Part shown: piece by piece, positions 22,820 through 28,876 of the stretch
How positions within the stretch are numbered: the stretch's first letter is position 1
How the letters are laid out: the number at the start of each line of letters is the position of its first letter
DNA from: a virus
Strand: one strand, 5' to 3'
DNA length: 31,042 bases
IMG/VR virus record: IMGVR_UViG_3300046657_000008
Location: 1 to 31,042 of that record
Program-made: the position numbers and the translations under genes
The notes under the pieces: generated by a model
Seen by the model: only the letters and a program-made list of their open reading frames with translations
Databases searched by the model: none
What the model was told of the DNA's origin: nothing

Positions 22820-22837
22820 TAGTTGATGGTGCAACTA
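22820..22837 (+). promoter_or_regulatory. MarR-like operator candidate upstream of metalloprotease
   Basis: TAGTTG (22820-22825) and CAACTA (22832-22837) form a perfect 6-6-6 inverted repeat in an AT-richer spot 65 bases before the protease ATG. Spacing and half-site resemble MarR-family operators. No MarR gene is in the window, so the regulator could be host-encoded. No clear -35/-10 pair is visible. Confidence 0.45.
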
Positions 22838-22902
22838 ACTGTCGGGCTTGCGCGTCTCACCATCACCCCCACAACTTCATACGGCATCCACAAGGAGTCC
22901 AC

Positions 22903-23610
22903 ATGCGGAAGATCTACGCCGCTTCTGCCGCCGCCCTCGCCGCCTGCGCGCTCTCGGCCTCGCCCACCCAGGCGGCGACCATCACCACAGCCGGCACCGG
23001 CTGGAAGCTCGCCACCCAGCTCGGCGTCACCTCCGCCAGCCCCGGCCAGACGTACACCGTCACCTACCAGTCCGACGCCATCCGCCAGTTCTACGCACCG
23101 CAGATACAACGCGCCGTCGACCAGATCAACAGCTCCACCGACCTCAACCTGACCATCGGCGGCGTCGAGACCATGGACCCCAACAAGTGCGGGCCCGACT
23201 TCCACATCCAGGTCATGGAGCTCAAGAACCCGATGGGCGACAGCCACCCCGGCTGGTCCCAAGGCATGCCCTGCCCCAACCCCGCCCAGGGCATGAGCCG
23301 CGGCGGCATCGTCGCCATGAACAGCTCCTACCGCGACAGATCCTGGCCCATCAAGCAGGAGACGCTCCAGAACACGGCCGTCCATGAGGTGCTGCACGCT
23401 GTCGGCCTCGACCACCCCAACTACGACATCGACAAGGACGGCACCTTCGAGTCGTATGAGTGCGTCGCCACCAGCTACGGCAACAAGCCGATCATGTGCA
23501 GCCCCAACGGGGGTTACTCCACGTGGAACAACGTGGGCAAGCTCGTCGGCTACGACATCAACGGCCTCAACGCGCTGATCGCCAACGCCCGCGCCCAGGG
23601 CATTCAGTAG
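22903..23610 (+). CDS. Secreted metzincin-type zinc metalloprotease
   Basis: Predicted exported protease, 235 residues, ATG at 22903 with AAGGAG seven bases upstream. Signal peptide at 1-24 (MRKIYAASAAALAACALSA, cleavage likely after SPTQA). The zinc motif HEVLHAVGLDH (H161, E162, H165, G168, H171) is the full metzincin HExxHxxGxxH, and the Met-turn is visible about 30 residues on as PIMCSP. It differs from snapalysin, whose third ligand is Asp. Cys in NKCGPDF, MPCPN, YECVA and IMCSP may form disulfides. No propeptide of usual length is obvious, so the enzyme may be made active or be held by a host inhibitor. It has its own upstream control region and a strong terminator, as for a cargo (moron) gene. 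Substrate unknown. Confidence 0.88.
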   Translation: MRKIYAASAAALAACALSASPTQAATITTAGTGWKLATQLGVTSASPGQTYTVTYQSDAIRQFYAPQIQRAVDQINSSTDLNLTIGGVETMDPNKCGPDFHIQVMELKNPMGDSHPGWSQGMPCPNPAQGMSRGGIVAMNSSYRDRSWPIKQETLQNTAVHEVLHAVGLDHPNYDIDKDGTFESYECVATSYGNKPIMCSPNGGYSTWNNVGKLVGYDINGLNALIANARAQGIQ

Positions 23611-23614
23611 ACAT

Positions 23615-23648
23615 CGCCCCGCCCCTGCTTTCGGCAGGCGGCGGGGCG
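23615..23648 (+). terminator. Bidirectional terminator between convergent genes
   Basis: CGCCCCGCC (23615-23623) plus CCTGC (23624-23628) pair with GCAGG (23634-23638) and GGCGGGGCG (23640-23648), 14 bp with one bulged base and loop TTTCG. It lies between the protease stop and the stop of the minus-strand gene at 23654, so it can serve both. Confidence 0.8.
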
Positions 23649-23653
23649 CTTCG

Positions 23654-23812
23654 TCATGCCAGTGGGCGAACGGCCGCGGCCCACGCAGCGAGCAGGCGCT
23701 CGTACTCGTCCTGCTCGTCTGGGGTGAGCGGCCGCCCGGCGCGGGCGGCCATGAACGTGCGTATCGCCTCGTTAGCCGCCTGGACGGCGTCGGGCACGCA
23801 GGGTGTCGCCAT
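23654..23812 (-). CDS. Small helical protein (52 residues)
   Basis: Reading the minus strand from ATG 23812 gives MATPCVPDAVQAANEAIRTF, then MAARAGRPLTPDEQDEYERLL and AAWAAAVRPLA. LTPDEQDEYERLLAAWAAA resembles a recurring helix in small Streptomyces proteins, and codon bias agrees with coding. Ends eight bases short of the shared terminator. No membrane segment and no DNA-binding motif. It is convergent with the protease gene and divergent from the HTH gene. Function unknown. Confidence 0.65.
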   Translation of the reverse strand: MATPCVPDAVQAANEAIRTFMAARAGRPLTPDEQDEYERLLAAWAAAVRPLA

Positions 23813-23855
23813 GCCGCGATGCTACGGCCGCACGCTGACACCCGCCCACGAATTC

Positions 23856-23882
23856 GGCCCCCGCCAAGAGGTGGCGGGGGCC
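23856..23882. terminator. Perfect 10-bp GC hairpin between divergent genes
   Basis: GGCCCCCGCC (23856-23865) and GGCGGGGGCC (23873-23882) with loop AAGAGGT. It lies between the starts of the 52-residue gene and the HTH gene. Since neither gene ends here, it may be a remnant terminator, an insulator against read-through or a regulator site. No T-run follows on the + strand. Confidence 0.5.
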
Positions 23883-23950
23883 GATCACGTACACCCGGGC
23901 CGGCCGCGGCGTACCGTTCCGAATGTCGAGTTCAGGAACGGAGGCCCATT

Positions 23951-25177
23951 ATGGCGTACTTCAGCGACACTCACGAGGGCGACAGCAACGGCCAGCGCCT
24001 GGCGCGTCTACGGATGCGGCACCGCTGGACACAGCAGCGACTCGCCACCGAGGCCGGCTTCAGCTTGGCGGCCATCAAGGCGTTCGAGCAGGGACGCCGC
24101 GCACTGGACCGGCCGGCCGCGATCCTGCCGCTGTGCCGGGCGTTGGACTGCCACCCCACCGAAATCACCGGAGGCCCCGTCATTCCTCCCCAGGCGGACC
24201 GCGAGGGGCAGGCCGCGGTAGCGGCGGTGGCTCCCGTGCGACGCGCTCTGCTGCGGCATGGCCGGCCGACGCGCGCCGACGACGCGGAGGTTGCGGGCGT
24301 CGATGTGTGCGAGCTGCGAGGGCGGGCCGCGGCTGCGAACGGGGACCGGCATGGCGCGCGGTTGGCGCAGGCAGGCGAGACGCTGCCGGCGCTCCTCCGG
24401 GACCTGCAGGTGGCCGCGGAAGTCACCACTGGAGACGTGCGGCGCGAGGTGTACGGGCTGCTGGCCACGGCCTACGAGTGCTCCATGCAATACCTGTACA
24501 AACTGGGCCACGTCTCGGACGCGACCCTCGCGACCGAGCGGGTGCTGTGGTCCGCGGAGGCGACGGGCGATCCGCTGCGGGTGTTGGCCGCGCGCTGGTA
24601 TGACGCTGGGGAGTTCCTGAACATCGGCGAGCATGATGAGGCGGGCGCCATCATCGACGACGCCCTCGTCGGGTTGACGCGGCGCCAGTCGCCGTCGCCT
24701 GCAGCAGTCTCTCTGCGTGGCGCATTCGAGCTGAAGGCGGCGCTGAACCATGCCCGCGCATCCGATGCGACAGCAGCCGAACGGCACTGGCAGCGCGCCG
24801 TGGGTGACGCCGAACTCCTCGGTGAGGACCGCGACGACTGGCACCTGCAGTTCGGGCCGACGAACGTGGCGATCTGGGGCGTGAGTCTGCCGGTCGAGCT
24901 GGGGCGGGGCCGGGTCGCGGTGGACCGCGCGAAGGACGTCAAGTTGCCGGACTCGTACAGCAGGGAGCGGCGCAGTCACCACTTCATCGACGTCGGCCGG
25001 GCCCACTTCTACAACGGCCAGCGCGACAAGGCGTTGGACGCATTCCTGCGGGCGGAGCGCCTGGCGCCGCAGGCGACGAGGATGCACGCCGGGGTCCGGG
25101 AGACCACATCGACGATGATCCGCACCCAGAAGCGCGGCCAGTTGGTGGAGCTGGGGATCCGTCTCGGCGTCATCTGA
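23951..25177 (+). CDS. HTH (XRE-type) regulator with TPR-like C-terminus
   Basis: Predicted DNA-binding regulator, 408 residues, ATG 23951 behind AACGGAGG. N-terminal HTH at about 14-70: GQRLARLRMRHRWTQQRLATEAGFSLAAIKAFEQGRRALDRP, with the XRE helix pair and the second-helix signature; then LCRALDCHPTEITGG. The region to 130 is a linker. Residues from about 150 to 400 are helical repeats of TPR type (VRREVYGLLATAYECSMQYLYKLG, ATERVLWSAEATGDPLRVLAARWYDAGEFLNIGEHDEAG, SHHFIDVGRAHFYNGQRDKALDAFLRAERLAPQ). This domain plan recurs in Streptomyces regulators and in peptide-sensing RRNPP regulators. It could be a lysogeny or cargo regulator. Proximity to an inverted repeat at 25219-25257 suggests a nearby target, but this is untested. 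Confidence 0.85.
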   Translation: MAYFSDTHEGDSNGQRLARLRMRHRWTQQRLATEAGFSLAAIKAFEQGRRALDRPAAILPLCRALDCHPTEITGGPVIPPQADREGQAAVAAVAPVRRALLRHGRPTRADDAEVAGVDVCELRGRAAAANGDRHGARLAQAGETLPALLRDLQVAAEVTTGDVRREVYGLLATAYECSMQYLYKLGHVSDATLATERVLWSAEATGDPLRVLAARWYDAGEFLNIGEHDEAGAIIDDALVGLTRRQSPSPAAVSLRGAFELKAALNHARASDATAAERHWQRAVGDAELLGEDRDDWHLQFGPTNVAIWGVSLPVELGRGRVAVDRAKDVKLPDSYSRERRSHHFIDVGRAHFYNGQRDKALDAFLRAERLAPQATRMHAGVRETTSTMIRTQKRGQLVELGIRLGVI

Positions 25178-25218
25178 GCTGAGGGATACAAGCTGTAGCC
25201 CTTCCGTCACCCAATGAT

Positions 25219-25257
25219 CCCTAGCGTTGGCAGTGCAGGCCACTTCCGACGCTAGGG
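25219..25257 (+). promoter_or_regulatory. 9-bp inverted repeat holding the ribosome site of the DUF6415-like gene
   Basis: CCCTAGCGT (25219-25227) and ACGCTAGGG (25249-25257) are perfect complements, 21 bases apart. The right arm plus the next G includes AGGGG (25254-25258), which sits seven bases before GTG 25265 and is the only ribosome-site candidate. The arms could serve as operator half-sites or as an RNA stem that hides the ribosome site. Confidence 0.6.
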
Positions 25258-25264
25258 GTTCGTT

Positions 25265-25627
25265 GTGCAACCAGTCCCGCAGGCGAGCCCGTCAGCACCG
25301 CCCGATGCCGATTCGATCGACACGGCCGTGATCCGGGAGACGGTCCGCCTCGGGCTGCTGCTGAGTTCTGGCCCTCTCGACCTCGAGGCGATGACCGGGC
25401 TTCATGAGGCGCTCCGCGGGCATGTCGCGCTGCTGCTCCCTGGCGTCCGCGAGGATGCCGACCGGCTGTGGCGCGGGGGTACGGCCTGGTATCAGCGGGC
25501 CGCCCGCCTGGACGGTATCGCCCGGCAGGCCGAGCAGGCGCTGGCCGTGGACCCGTTCGCGGCGTTGGTGCAGGTGCAGCTCCTCGCCCGCGACTGCGAG
25601 TGGCTCCTCGCCCAGTGCACCGCGTGA
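25265..25627 (+). CDS. DUF6415-like small protein
   Basis: 120 residues from GTG 25265. A polar N-terminus (QPVPQASPSAPPDADSID) precedes helices: TAVIRETVRLGLLLSSGPLDLEAMTGLHEALRGHVALLLPGVREDADRL, then YQRAARLDGIARQAEQALAVDPFAALVQVQLLARDCEWLLAQC. The G-H-V-x-L-L-x-P core plus the final L-A-R-x-C-x-W-L-L resembles proteins labelled DUF6415 in Streptomyces, often next to XRE regulators. Function of that family is not known to me. It follows the HTH gene by 87 bp and has its own control repeat. No membrane segment or signal peptide. Confidence 0.7.
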   Translation: MQPVPQASPSAPPDADSIDTAVIRETVRLGLLLSSGPLDLEAMTGLHEALRGHVALLLPGVREDADRLWRGGTAWYQRAARLDGIARQAEQALAVDPFAALVQVQLLARDCEWLLAQCTA

Positions 25628-25642
25628 GGTATCGGCGAGTGC

Positions 25643-25660
25643 GCCCCACCTTGTCGGGGC
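25643..25660. terminator. Weak hairpin between convergent genes
   Basis: GCCCC (25643-25647) pairs with GGGGC (25656-25660), loop of eight bases. It lies in the 40-bp gap between the DUF6415-like stop and the stop of the minus-strand gene at 25668. No T-run. Probable shared terminator of modest strength. Confidence 0.45.
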
Positions 25661-25667
25661 TAGGGGC

Positions 25668-26117
25668 TCAACAGAGGCTGCGGCCGTAGTCGAGCACCTC
25701 GGAAATGTCGACCTTGAGCCCGTGGCCGAGCTCGGTGTCATCAGCCCAGATCGGCTTCACGGACGGGTAACCGGCGTCCTGCGCAGTGCCGTTCACGCCG
25801 TACTCGGTGCCGCCGGCCTCGAAGGTGACGCTCACGCCGTCGCGGCAGCGGAGCGTGCCCACGTCGACGGTGAACGGCCACTCCTCGAACCGGGCCGCGG
25901 TGACGACGGCGTGGTTGGTGTCGGAGACCGGCGGGCCGGGGGTGGCGTCTTCGTCGCCGCTGCTTACGGTGCTTGCGCTGCTCTCCGTCGGCTCCGTGGA
26001 CGGGGTGTCGTCCGGGGTGCCGCAGCTTTGCGCAAAGGCCAGGATGAGCATCAGCACGAGGAAGCTACCGGCGATGGCACTCCCGGTCTTGCTCGACTGG
26101 CGCGGCTCGTCGGTCAA
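25668..26117 (-). CDS. Membrane-anchored DUF2511-like exported protein
   Basis: 149 residues if started at TTG 26117, behind GAGGGGGACGAA on its strand; the open frame extends to 26294 but shows no coding-like sequence or better ribosome site there. MTDEPRQSSKTGSAIAG leads into a membrane segment (SFLVLMLILAFAQSCG, about 18-33). Its Cys is not in a standard lipobox. A Thr/Ser/Glu/Asp linker follows (PDDTPSTEPTESSAST). The outer domain, from about residue 70 (FEEWPFTVDVGTLRCRDGVSVTFEAGGTEYGVNGTA ... IWADDTE ... DYGRSLC), matches the WPFTVD-x-G-x-L-x-C pattern of DUF2511 proteins with two Cys that may pair. Function unknown. It is separated by terminators on both sides from its neighbours. Confidence 0.78.
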   Translation of the reverse strand: MTDEPRQSSKTGSAIAGSFLVLMLILAFAQSCGTPDDTPSTEPTESSASTVSSGDEDATPGPPVSDTNHAVVTAARFEEWPFTVDVGTLRCRDGVSVTFEAGGTEYGVNGTAQDAGYPSVKPIWADDTELGHGLKVDISEVLDYGRSLC

Positions 26118-26296
26118 TTCGTCCCCCTCGGTCAGCGGAAGGCGAATGTAGTCCGCGGCAGCCAGGCTGGTTGGTCGCGTTACCGAACCGCGACACCATG
26201 CCGCGCCCTCCCGACCGCAGGATCCGTCTGAGGGAACCCCGCACGCCCCATGCGCCCCGGGTTTCCTGCGCGTCACAGGGCCGCGTATCCTCACAT

Positions 26297-26335
26297 GCCG
26301 ATGCCCCGCCTGCTTTCCTCAGGCGGGGCATCGGC
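26297..26335 (-). terminator. 16-bp-stem terminator ending the integrase operon
   Basis: GCCGATGCCCCGCCTG (26297-26312) and CAGGCGGGGCATCGGC (26320-26335) are perfect complements with a 7-base loop (CTTTCCT); A/T pairs extend the stem slightly. It lies 32 bases past the stop of the last operon gene (26368). With the 26118-26296 stretch, where I see no gene, it separates the operon from the DUF2511-like gene. Confidence 0.85.
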
Positions 26336-26367
26336 GTATGCGGGCCAGGCAGGTGGGGGCTTCCTCG

Positions 26368-26529
26368 CTACTTGGACGCTGCGCGGCTGATGGCGCGCAG
26401 TAGGGACTTGGCCCCCTCGACCCTGCCCTGCTCTAGGAGCCGGAGCGCCCGCGCGGCATCGCCCCGCAGTTGCCGGTTCTCCTCGGCCCGGTCCTGTAGC
26501 TCGGCCCGGCGGTAACCTTCGTCGCTCAT
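26368..26529 (-). CDS. Small helical protein (53 residues), last of operon
   Basis: ATG at 26529 with GTGAGGACACT upstream, so the TGA of the preceding gene lies inside the ribosome site. MSDEGYRRAELQDRAEENRQLRGDAARALRLLEQGRVEGAKSLLRAI reads as two amphipathic helices rich in Arg, Glu and Leu, followed by SRAASK. No cysteine, signal or membrane segment. It could be a dimeric partner or small regulator. Unrecognised. The longer open frame to 26691 mirrors the neighbouring gene and is not chosen. Confidence 0.68.
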   Translation of the reverse strand: MSDEGYRRAELQDRAEENRQLRGDAARALRLLEQGRVEGAKSLLRAISRAASK

Positions 26530-26536
26530 AGTGTCC

Positions 26537-26767
26537 TCACGTCTCGTTGCTGGTGTGTGCGATGGCCCGCACGGCGAGCGCATCGGCTTCGATGTCGACG
26601 GCCGCCGCGAAGTCCCCTGCATCGGCGTCGTCGTGGACGTTGCCCCGGCACGCCTCCGCCACCGCCCGCAGCAGTGCCACGACTGCGTCACAGCCCATGT
26701 AAGGCTGGCCGTCCGTGCCGGTGACGATCGGGATGCTCGTCACCGTCGGCTGAAGCGGAGCGCTCAT
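26537..26767 (-). CDS. Small protein (76 residues), distantly DUF6213-like
   Basis: ATG at 26767 behind GTGAGGGCACC. MSAPLQPTVTSIPIVTGTDGQPYMGCDAVVALLRAVAEACRG, then DDADAGDFAAAVDIEADALAVRAIAHTSNET. The order 'PLxPxV, beta hairpin, D-x-V-x-x-LLR helix, acidic helix, IAHTS' reminds me of small Streptomyces proteins labelled DUF6213, but I am not sure. Soluble. Its stop TGA lies within the ribosome site of the following gene, seven bases before its ATG. Confidence 0.65.
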   Translation of the reverse strand: MSAPLQPTVTSIPIVTGTDGQPYMGCDAVVALLRAVAEACRGNVHDDADAGDFAAAVDIEADALAVRAIAHTSNET

Positions 26768-26774
26768 GGTGCCC

Positions 26775-27116
26775 TCACCGCTCGGTGGTGGCGGGGCGGG
26801 CGACGCGGAGTGCGGCGCGTGCATAGTCGGCAGGGGTGGTGTTCGGCCCGTGCACCTCGCTCACCGCGTTCAGCAGCGCAAGGTACAGGGGGTCGGCGTC
26901 GGCCGGGTCCTCCAGTAGCTCGTACGCGCTGCTGGTGAGACGGGTGAGGGAGGCCCGGGTCTTGCGGCCGGCGAAGCCAAACTTGTCGTGCTCGACGAGG
27001 AGTTCGGCACGGTCGCCGGTGACGCTGAGGACGCGGAGGCGACGGTCGCGGTCGACCATGTCGGGCGCGAGATCCCGGTACAGCTGGTTCGGGACGACGG
27101 TTCGGGTGCTGCTCAT
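26775..27116 (-). CDS. DUF6354-like small protein
   Basis: 113 residues from ATG 27116, behind GTGAGGGGCACGACC. The N-terminal half, VVPNQLYRDLAPDMVDRDRRLRVLSVTGDRAELLVEH, matches the recurring 'V-x-P-x-Q-x-x-R-D-x-x-P, R-x-L-R-V-L-x-V' pattern of DUF6354 proteins (small beta barrel-like). GRKTRASLTRLTSSAYELLEDP completes this domain. The C-terminal half (DADPLYLALLNAVSEVHGPNTTPADYARAALRVARPATTER) is a helical extension. Function of the family is unknown. Open frame upstream to 27158 is not chosen because the ribosome site precedes 27116. Confidence 0.72.
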   Translation of the reverse strand: MSSTRTVVPNQLYRDLAPDMVDRDRRLRVLSVTGDRAELLVEHDKFGFAGRKTRASLTRLTSSAYELLEDPADADPLYLALLNAVSEVHGPNTTPADYARAALRVARPATTER

Positions 27117-27127
27117 GGTCGTGCCCC

Positions 27128-27268
27128 TCACTGCTCGGTGGTGGCTTCGTCGATGCACTGCTGGGCTTCGGTCTGGGTCATGGCGTACTGGTCGCCGGGC
27201 TGGGCGATGACGATCTGCGGGTTGTCCTCGTCGGTCCAGTCGACGTCGTAGCGGCGCTGCTCAGGCAT
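27128..27268 (-). CDS. Small acidic protein (46 residues)
   Basis: ATG at 27268 with AAGGAGG ten bases upstream on its strand. Reads MPEQRRYDVDWTDEDNPQIV, then IAQPGDQYAMTQTEAQQCIDEATTEQ. Net acidic, with a predicted strand followed by a helix. Ends with ACC GAG CAG TGA, almost the same codons as the end of the DUF6354-like gene (ACC GAG CGG TGA); in both the TGA sits in the next ribosome site. No known motif. Its start is three bases from the stop of the gene before it. Confidence 0.62.
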   Translation of the reverse strand: MPEQRRYDVDWTDEDNPQIVIAQPGDQYAMTQTEAQQCIDEATTEQ

Positions 27269-27271
27269 TGG

Positions 27272-27514
27272 TCAATCCTCCTTGTCGATGGTGGTGCGGT
27301 AGGTGGCGCTGTTGGGGTCGACCTTGGTGATGACGTTGGCGGCGGCGAGGTCACGGAGCGCCCGCCGGGCCCGCTTCTCCTGCTGCCGCAGGTCACCCTC
27401 GCCGTACCCGGCGTTGCGCAGGGCCGTCACGGCCCGCGCGGTGTCCCACGTTCCGCCGAGAGATCGAACAGTCTGGGCGAGGATCTCCTGGTGCGTCGGC
27501 CGGGGGTTGCCCAT
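27272..27514 (-). CDS. Winged-helix-like small protein
   Basis: 80 residues from ATG 27514, behind AAGGAGAACAGGCC. MGNPRPTHQEILAQTVRSLGG, then TWDTARAVTALRNAGYGEGD, QQEKRARRALRDLAAANVITKVD, and a last strand NSATYRTTI. The helix-helix-helix followed by a beta hairpin (VITKV ... ATYRT) is the plan of a winged helix, with R-A-R-R-A-L-R-D-L as candidate recognition helix. In an integrase operon it is a candidate excisionase or regulator, but that rests only on this resemblance and position. Confidence 0.7.
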   Translation of the reverse strand: MGNPRPTHQEILAQTVRSLGGTWDTARAVTALRNAGYGEGDLRQQEKRARRALRDLAAANVITKVDPNSATYRTTIDKED

Positions 27515-27542
27515 GGCCTGTTCTCCTTGTCGGTGGTGCGGT

Positions 27543-27728
27543 TCAGATCGGGCAGGTGTCGTCGATGATGCGGAGGGCCCGCTCCAGGTGCCACTGCACC
27601 TCTGCGGTCGTGCTGGTGGCCATGGCGGTGGACGCCTCGGTGAGCGCGGCCCGCGCCTGGGCGTACTCGAGGTCGTCGCCGATCGCGTCCATGGCCACGG
27701 CGATGGCCTCTTCGATGTTGGCGGTCAC
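27543..27728 (-). CDS. Small helical protein (61 residues)
   Basis: GTG at 27728, overlapping the integrase stop (GTGA), with GTGAGGAGCC upstream. MTANIEEAIAVAMDAIGDDLEYAQARAALTEASTAMATSTTAEVQWHLERALRIIDDTCPI: two or three amphipathic helices with acidic surface, and a single Cys near the end. No DNA-binding or membrane signal. It is coupled to the integrase, so made in similar amounts, and could modulate it. I do not recognise the family. Confidence 0.68.
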   Translation of the reverse strand: MTANIEEAIAVAMDAIGDDLEYAQARAALTEASTAMATSTTAEVQWHLERALRIIDDTCPI

Positions 27729-28876
27729 GGCTGGCTCCTCACTTCTCGGTGTTGAAACTTCGGGGTGACGTCGGCGAACACGGCTTCCGCGGCGTCGACA
27801 TGGGCCATGTTCCGCTGGCCCTTGTTCCGCCGGTTCCAGTAGCCGACGGTGGTCGCCGGGTTGTCGTGGTCAGCGAACGCCTGCACCTCGGCCAGGTCGA
27901 CGTGGGCGTCGAGCATGTGCGTGATGCGGCTGGCCCGCAGGACGTGGGGGGTGAGCTTGCGGCACCGCTTGCACTTGGAGAAGGCGTGCCCCTTCTCGTT
28001 AATGTCTGGGCAGGTGAGAACGCCGGCTCGGCGTCCCATGCGGGTGAGCATTCGGGCGACGTCGTGCCGGTCTAGCCGTTGGCCGTCGGCGTCCAGCAGC
28101 AGCGGCCCCTCGGTGCGACCCACGGTGTGGGCGTCGAGCATCTCGGCGACGGACAGGGGGAGGGGGAGGATGCGCTCCTTGTGCTCCTTCCTCGTCACGT
28201 CGAGGTAGGAGCGACGTCCACGCTCAATCCGGTCGGTGACGTCGGCGGCGCACATCTCGGAGACGCGGCCGGCGAGGGTGTACAGCAGGGAGACGACGAG
28301 GAGGTCGAACTCGTTCGTGGCTTGGGCGGCGACAGCTTGGATCTCCTCGACTTCCAGCACAGGCGTGCTCGTGCTGGTGTTGCCTTTGTCGACCTTCGGC
28401 CTGTCGTCCTGAGTGACGGGGTTCCTCGGCAGGTCGATCTTCTCTGCGGCGTACCGGTGCAGGGAGGAGAGCGCATTGAGGTAGCGGGCCGTCGTGGTGG
28501 GCGGCGCCTCGCGGGCCTCCATCCGGATTCGCCAGGCGCGGATGTGGTCCGGGGTGAAGCAGCCCAGGAAGAACCGCTCGTGGCTGAGCTCTTGGGCGTA
28601 GGAGGCCCAGACGCGACGGATGTCGTCGACGTAGTTCCGCTTGGTCTGGAGGCTGCCGCGCCGGGTGGACGACAGCCAGTCCATGACCATGACGAACGTC
28701 TCGGGGGTGACGGCTTCGGCGAGGAGTTCGGCGCGGGGCCGGTAGATGCGCTCCTGTCCGTTGCGGCCGATCTGCACCATGCCGAGGTCGTCGACGAGCT
28801 TGCGGCGGACTTCCTCGAACAGGTCCGAGCCGGGCAGCGCCAGGGTCTGCCCGGCTTGAGGTTGGGGGAGGTTCAC
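27725..28876 (-). CDS. Tyrosine recombinase integrase with Cys/His insert
   Basis: Site-specific recombinase for integration and, with a partner, excision. 383 residues if started at GTG 28876, which overlaps the preceding stop (GTGA) and has GGGAGG just upstream; ATG 28891 would add five residues. An N-terminal arm-type/SAM-like region (WLSSTRRGSLQTKRNYVDDI, then RRVWASYAQELSHE) precedes the catalytic domain. The active-site set is visible: R in TLAGRVSEMCAADV, K in VTRKEHKERILPLP, H-x-x-R in TPHVLRASRI, H in AFADHDNP, and Tyr in TTVGYWNRRNKG. Between the Lys strand and HxxR lies an insert, LTCPDINEKGHAFSKCKRC, with three Cys and one His, possibly a zinc knuckle. Confidence 0.92.
   Translation of the reverse strand: MNLPQPQAGQTLALPGSDLFEEVRRKLVDDLGMVQIGRNGQERIYRPRAELLAEAVTPETFVMVMDWLSSTRRGSLQTKRNYVDDIRRVWASYAQELSHERFFLGCFTPDHIRAWRIRMEAREAPPTTTARYLNALSSLHRYAAEKIDLPRNPVTQDDRPKVDKGNTSTSTPVLEVEEIQAVAAQATNEFDLLVVSLLYTLAGRVSEMCAADVTDRIERGRRSYLDVTRKEHKERILPLPLSVAEMLDAHTVGRTEGPLLLDADGQRLDRHDVARMLTRMGRRAGVLTCPDINEKGHAFSKCKRCRKLTPHVLRASRITHMLDAHVDLAEVQAFADHDNPATTVGYWNRRNKGQRNMAHVDAAEAVFADVTPKFQHREVRSQP

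Noticed and set aside
22903-23610. Snapalysin (M7) assignment for the metalloprotease
   Set aside because: Snapalysins have Asp as third zinc ligand (HExxHxxGxxD); here the motif ends in His with a Met-turn, so a general metzincin call is safer.
25178-25264. Signal-peptide gene for a phage quorum system next to the HTH-TPR regulator
   Set aside because: I found no short ORF with a secretion signal in the gap; the DUF6415-like product has no signal peptide either.
24008-25270. 420-residue minus-strand frame
   Set aside because: Mirror of the HTH-TPR regulator; no ribosome site or family pattern.
26118-26294. N-terminal extension of the DUF2511-like gene to 26294
   Set aside because: The extension reads as Arg/Gly/Pro-rich non-domain sequence; TTG 26117 has a strong GAGGGGG ribosome site directly before the typical anchor.
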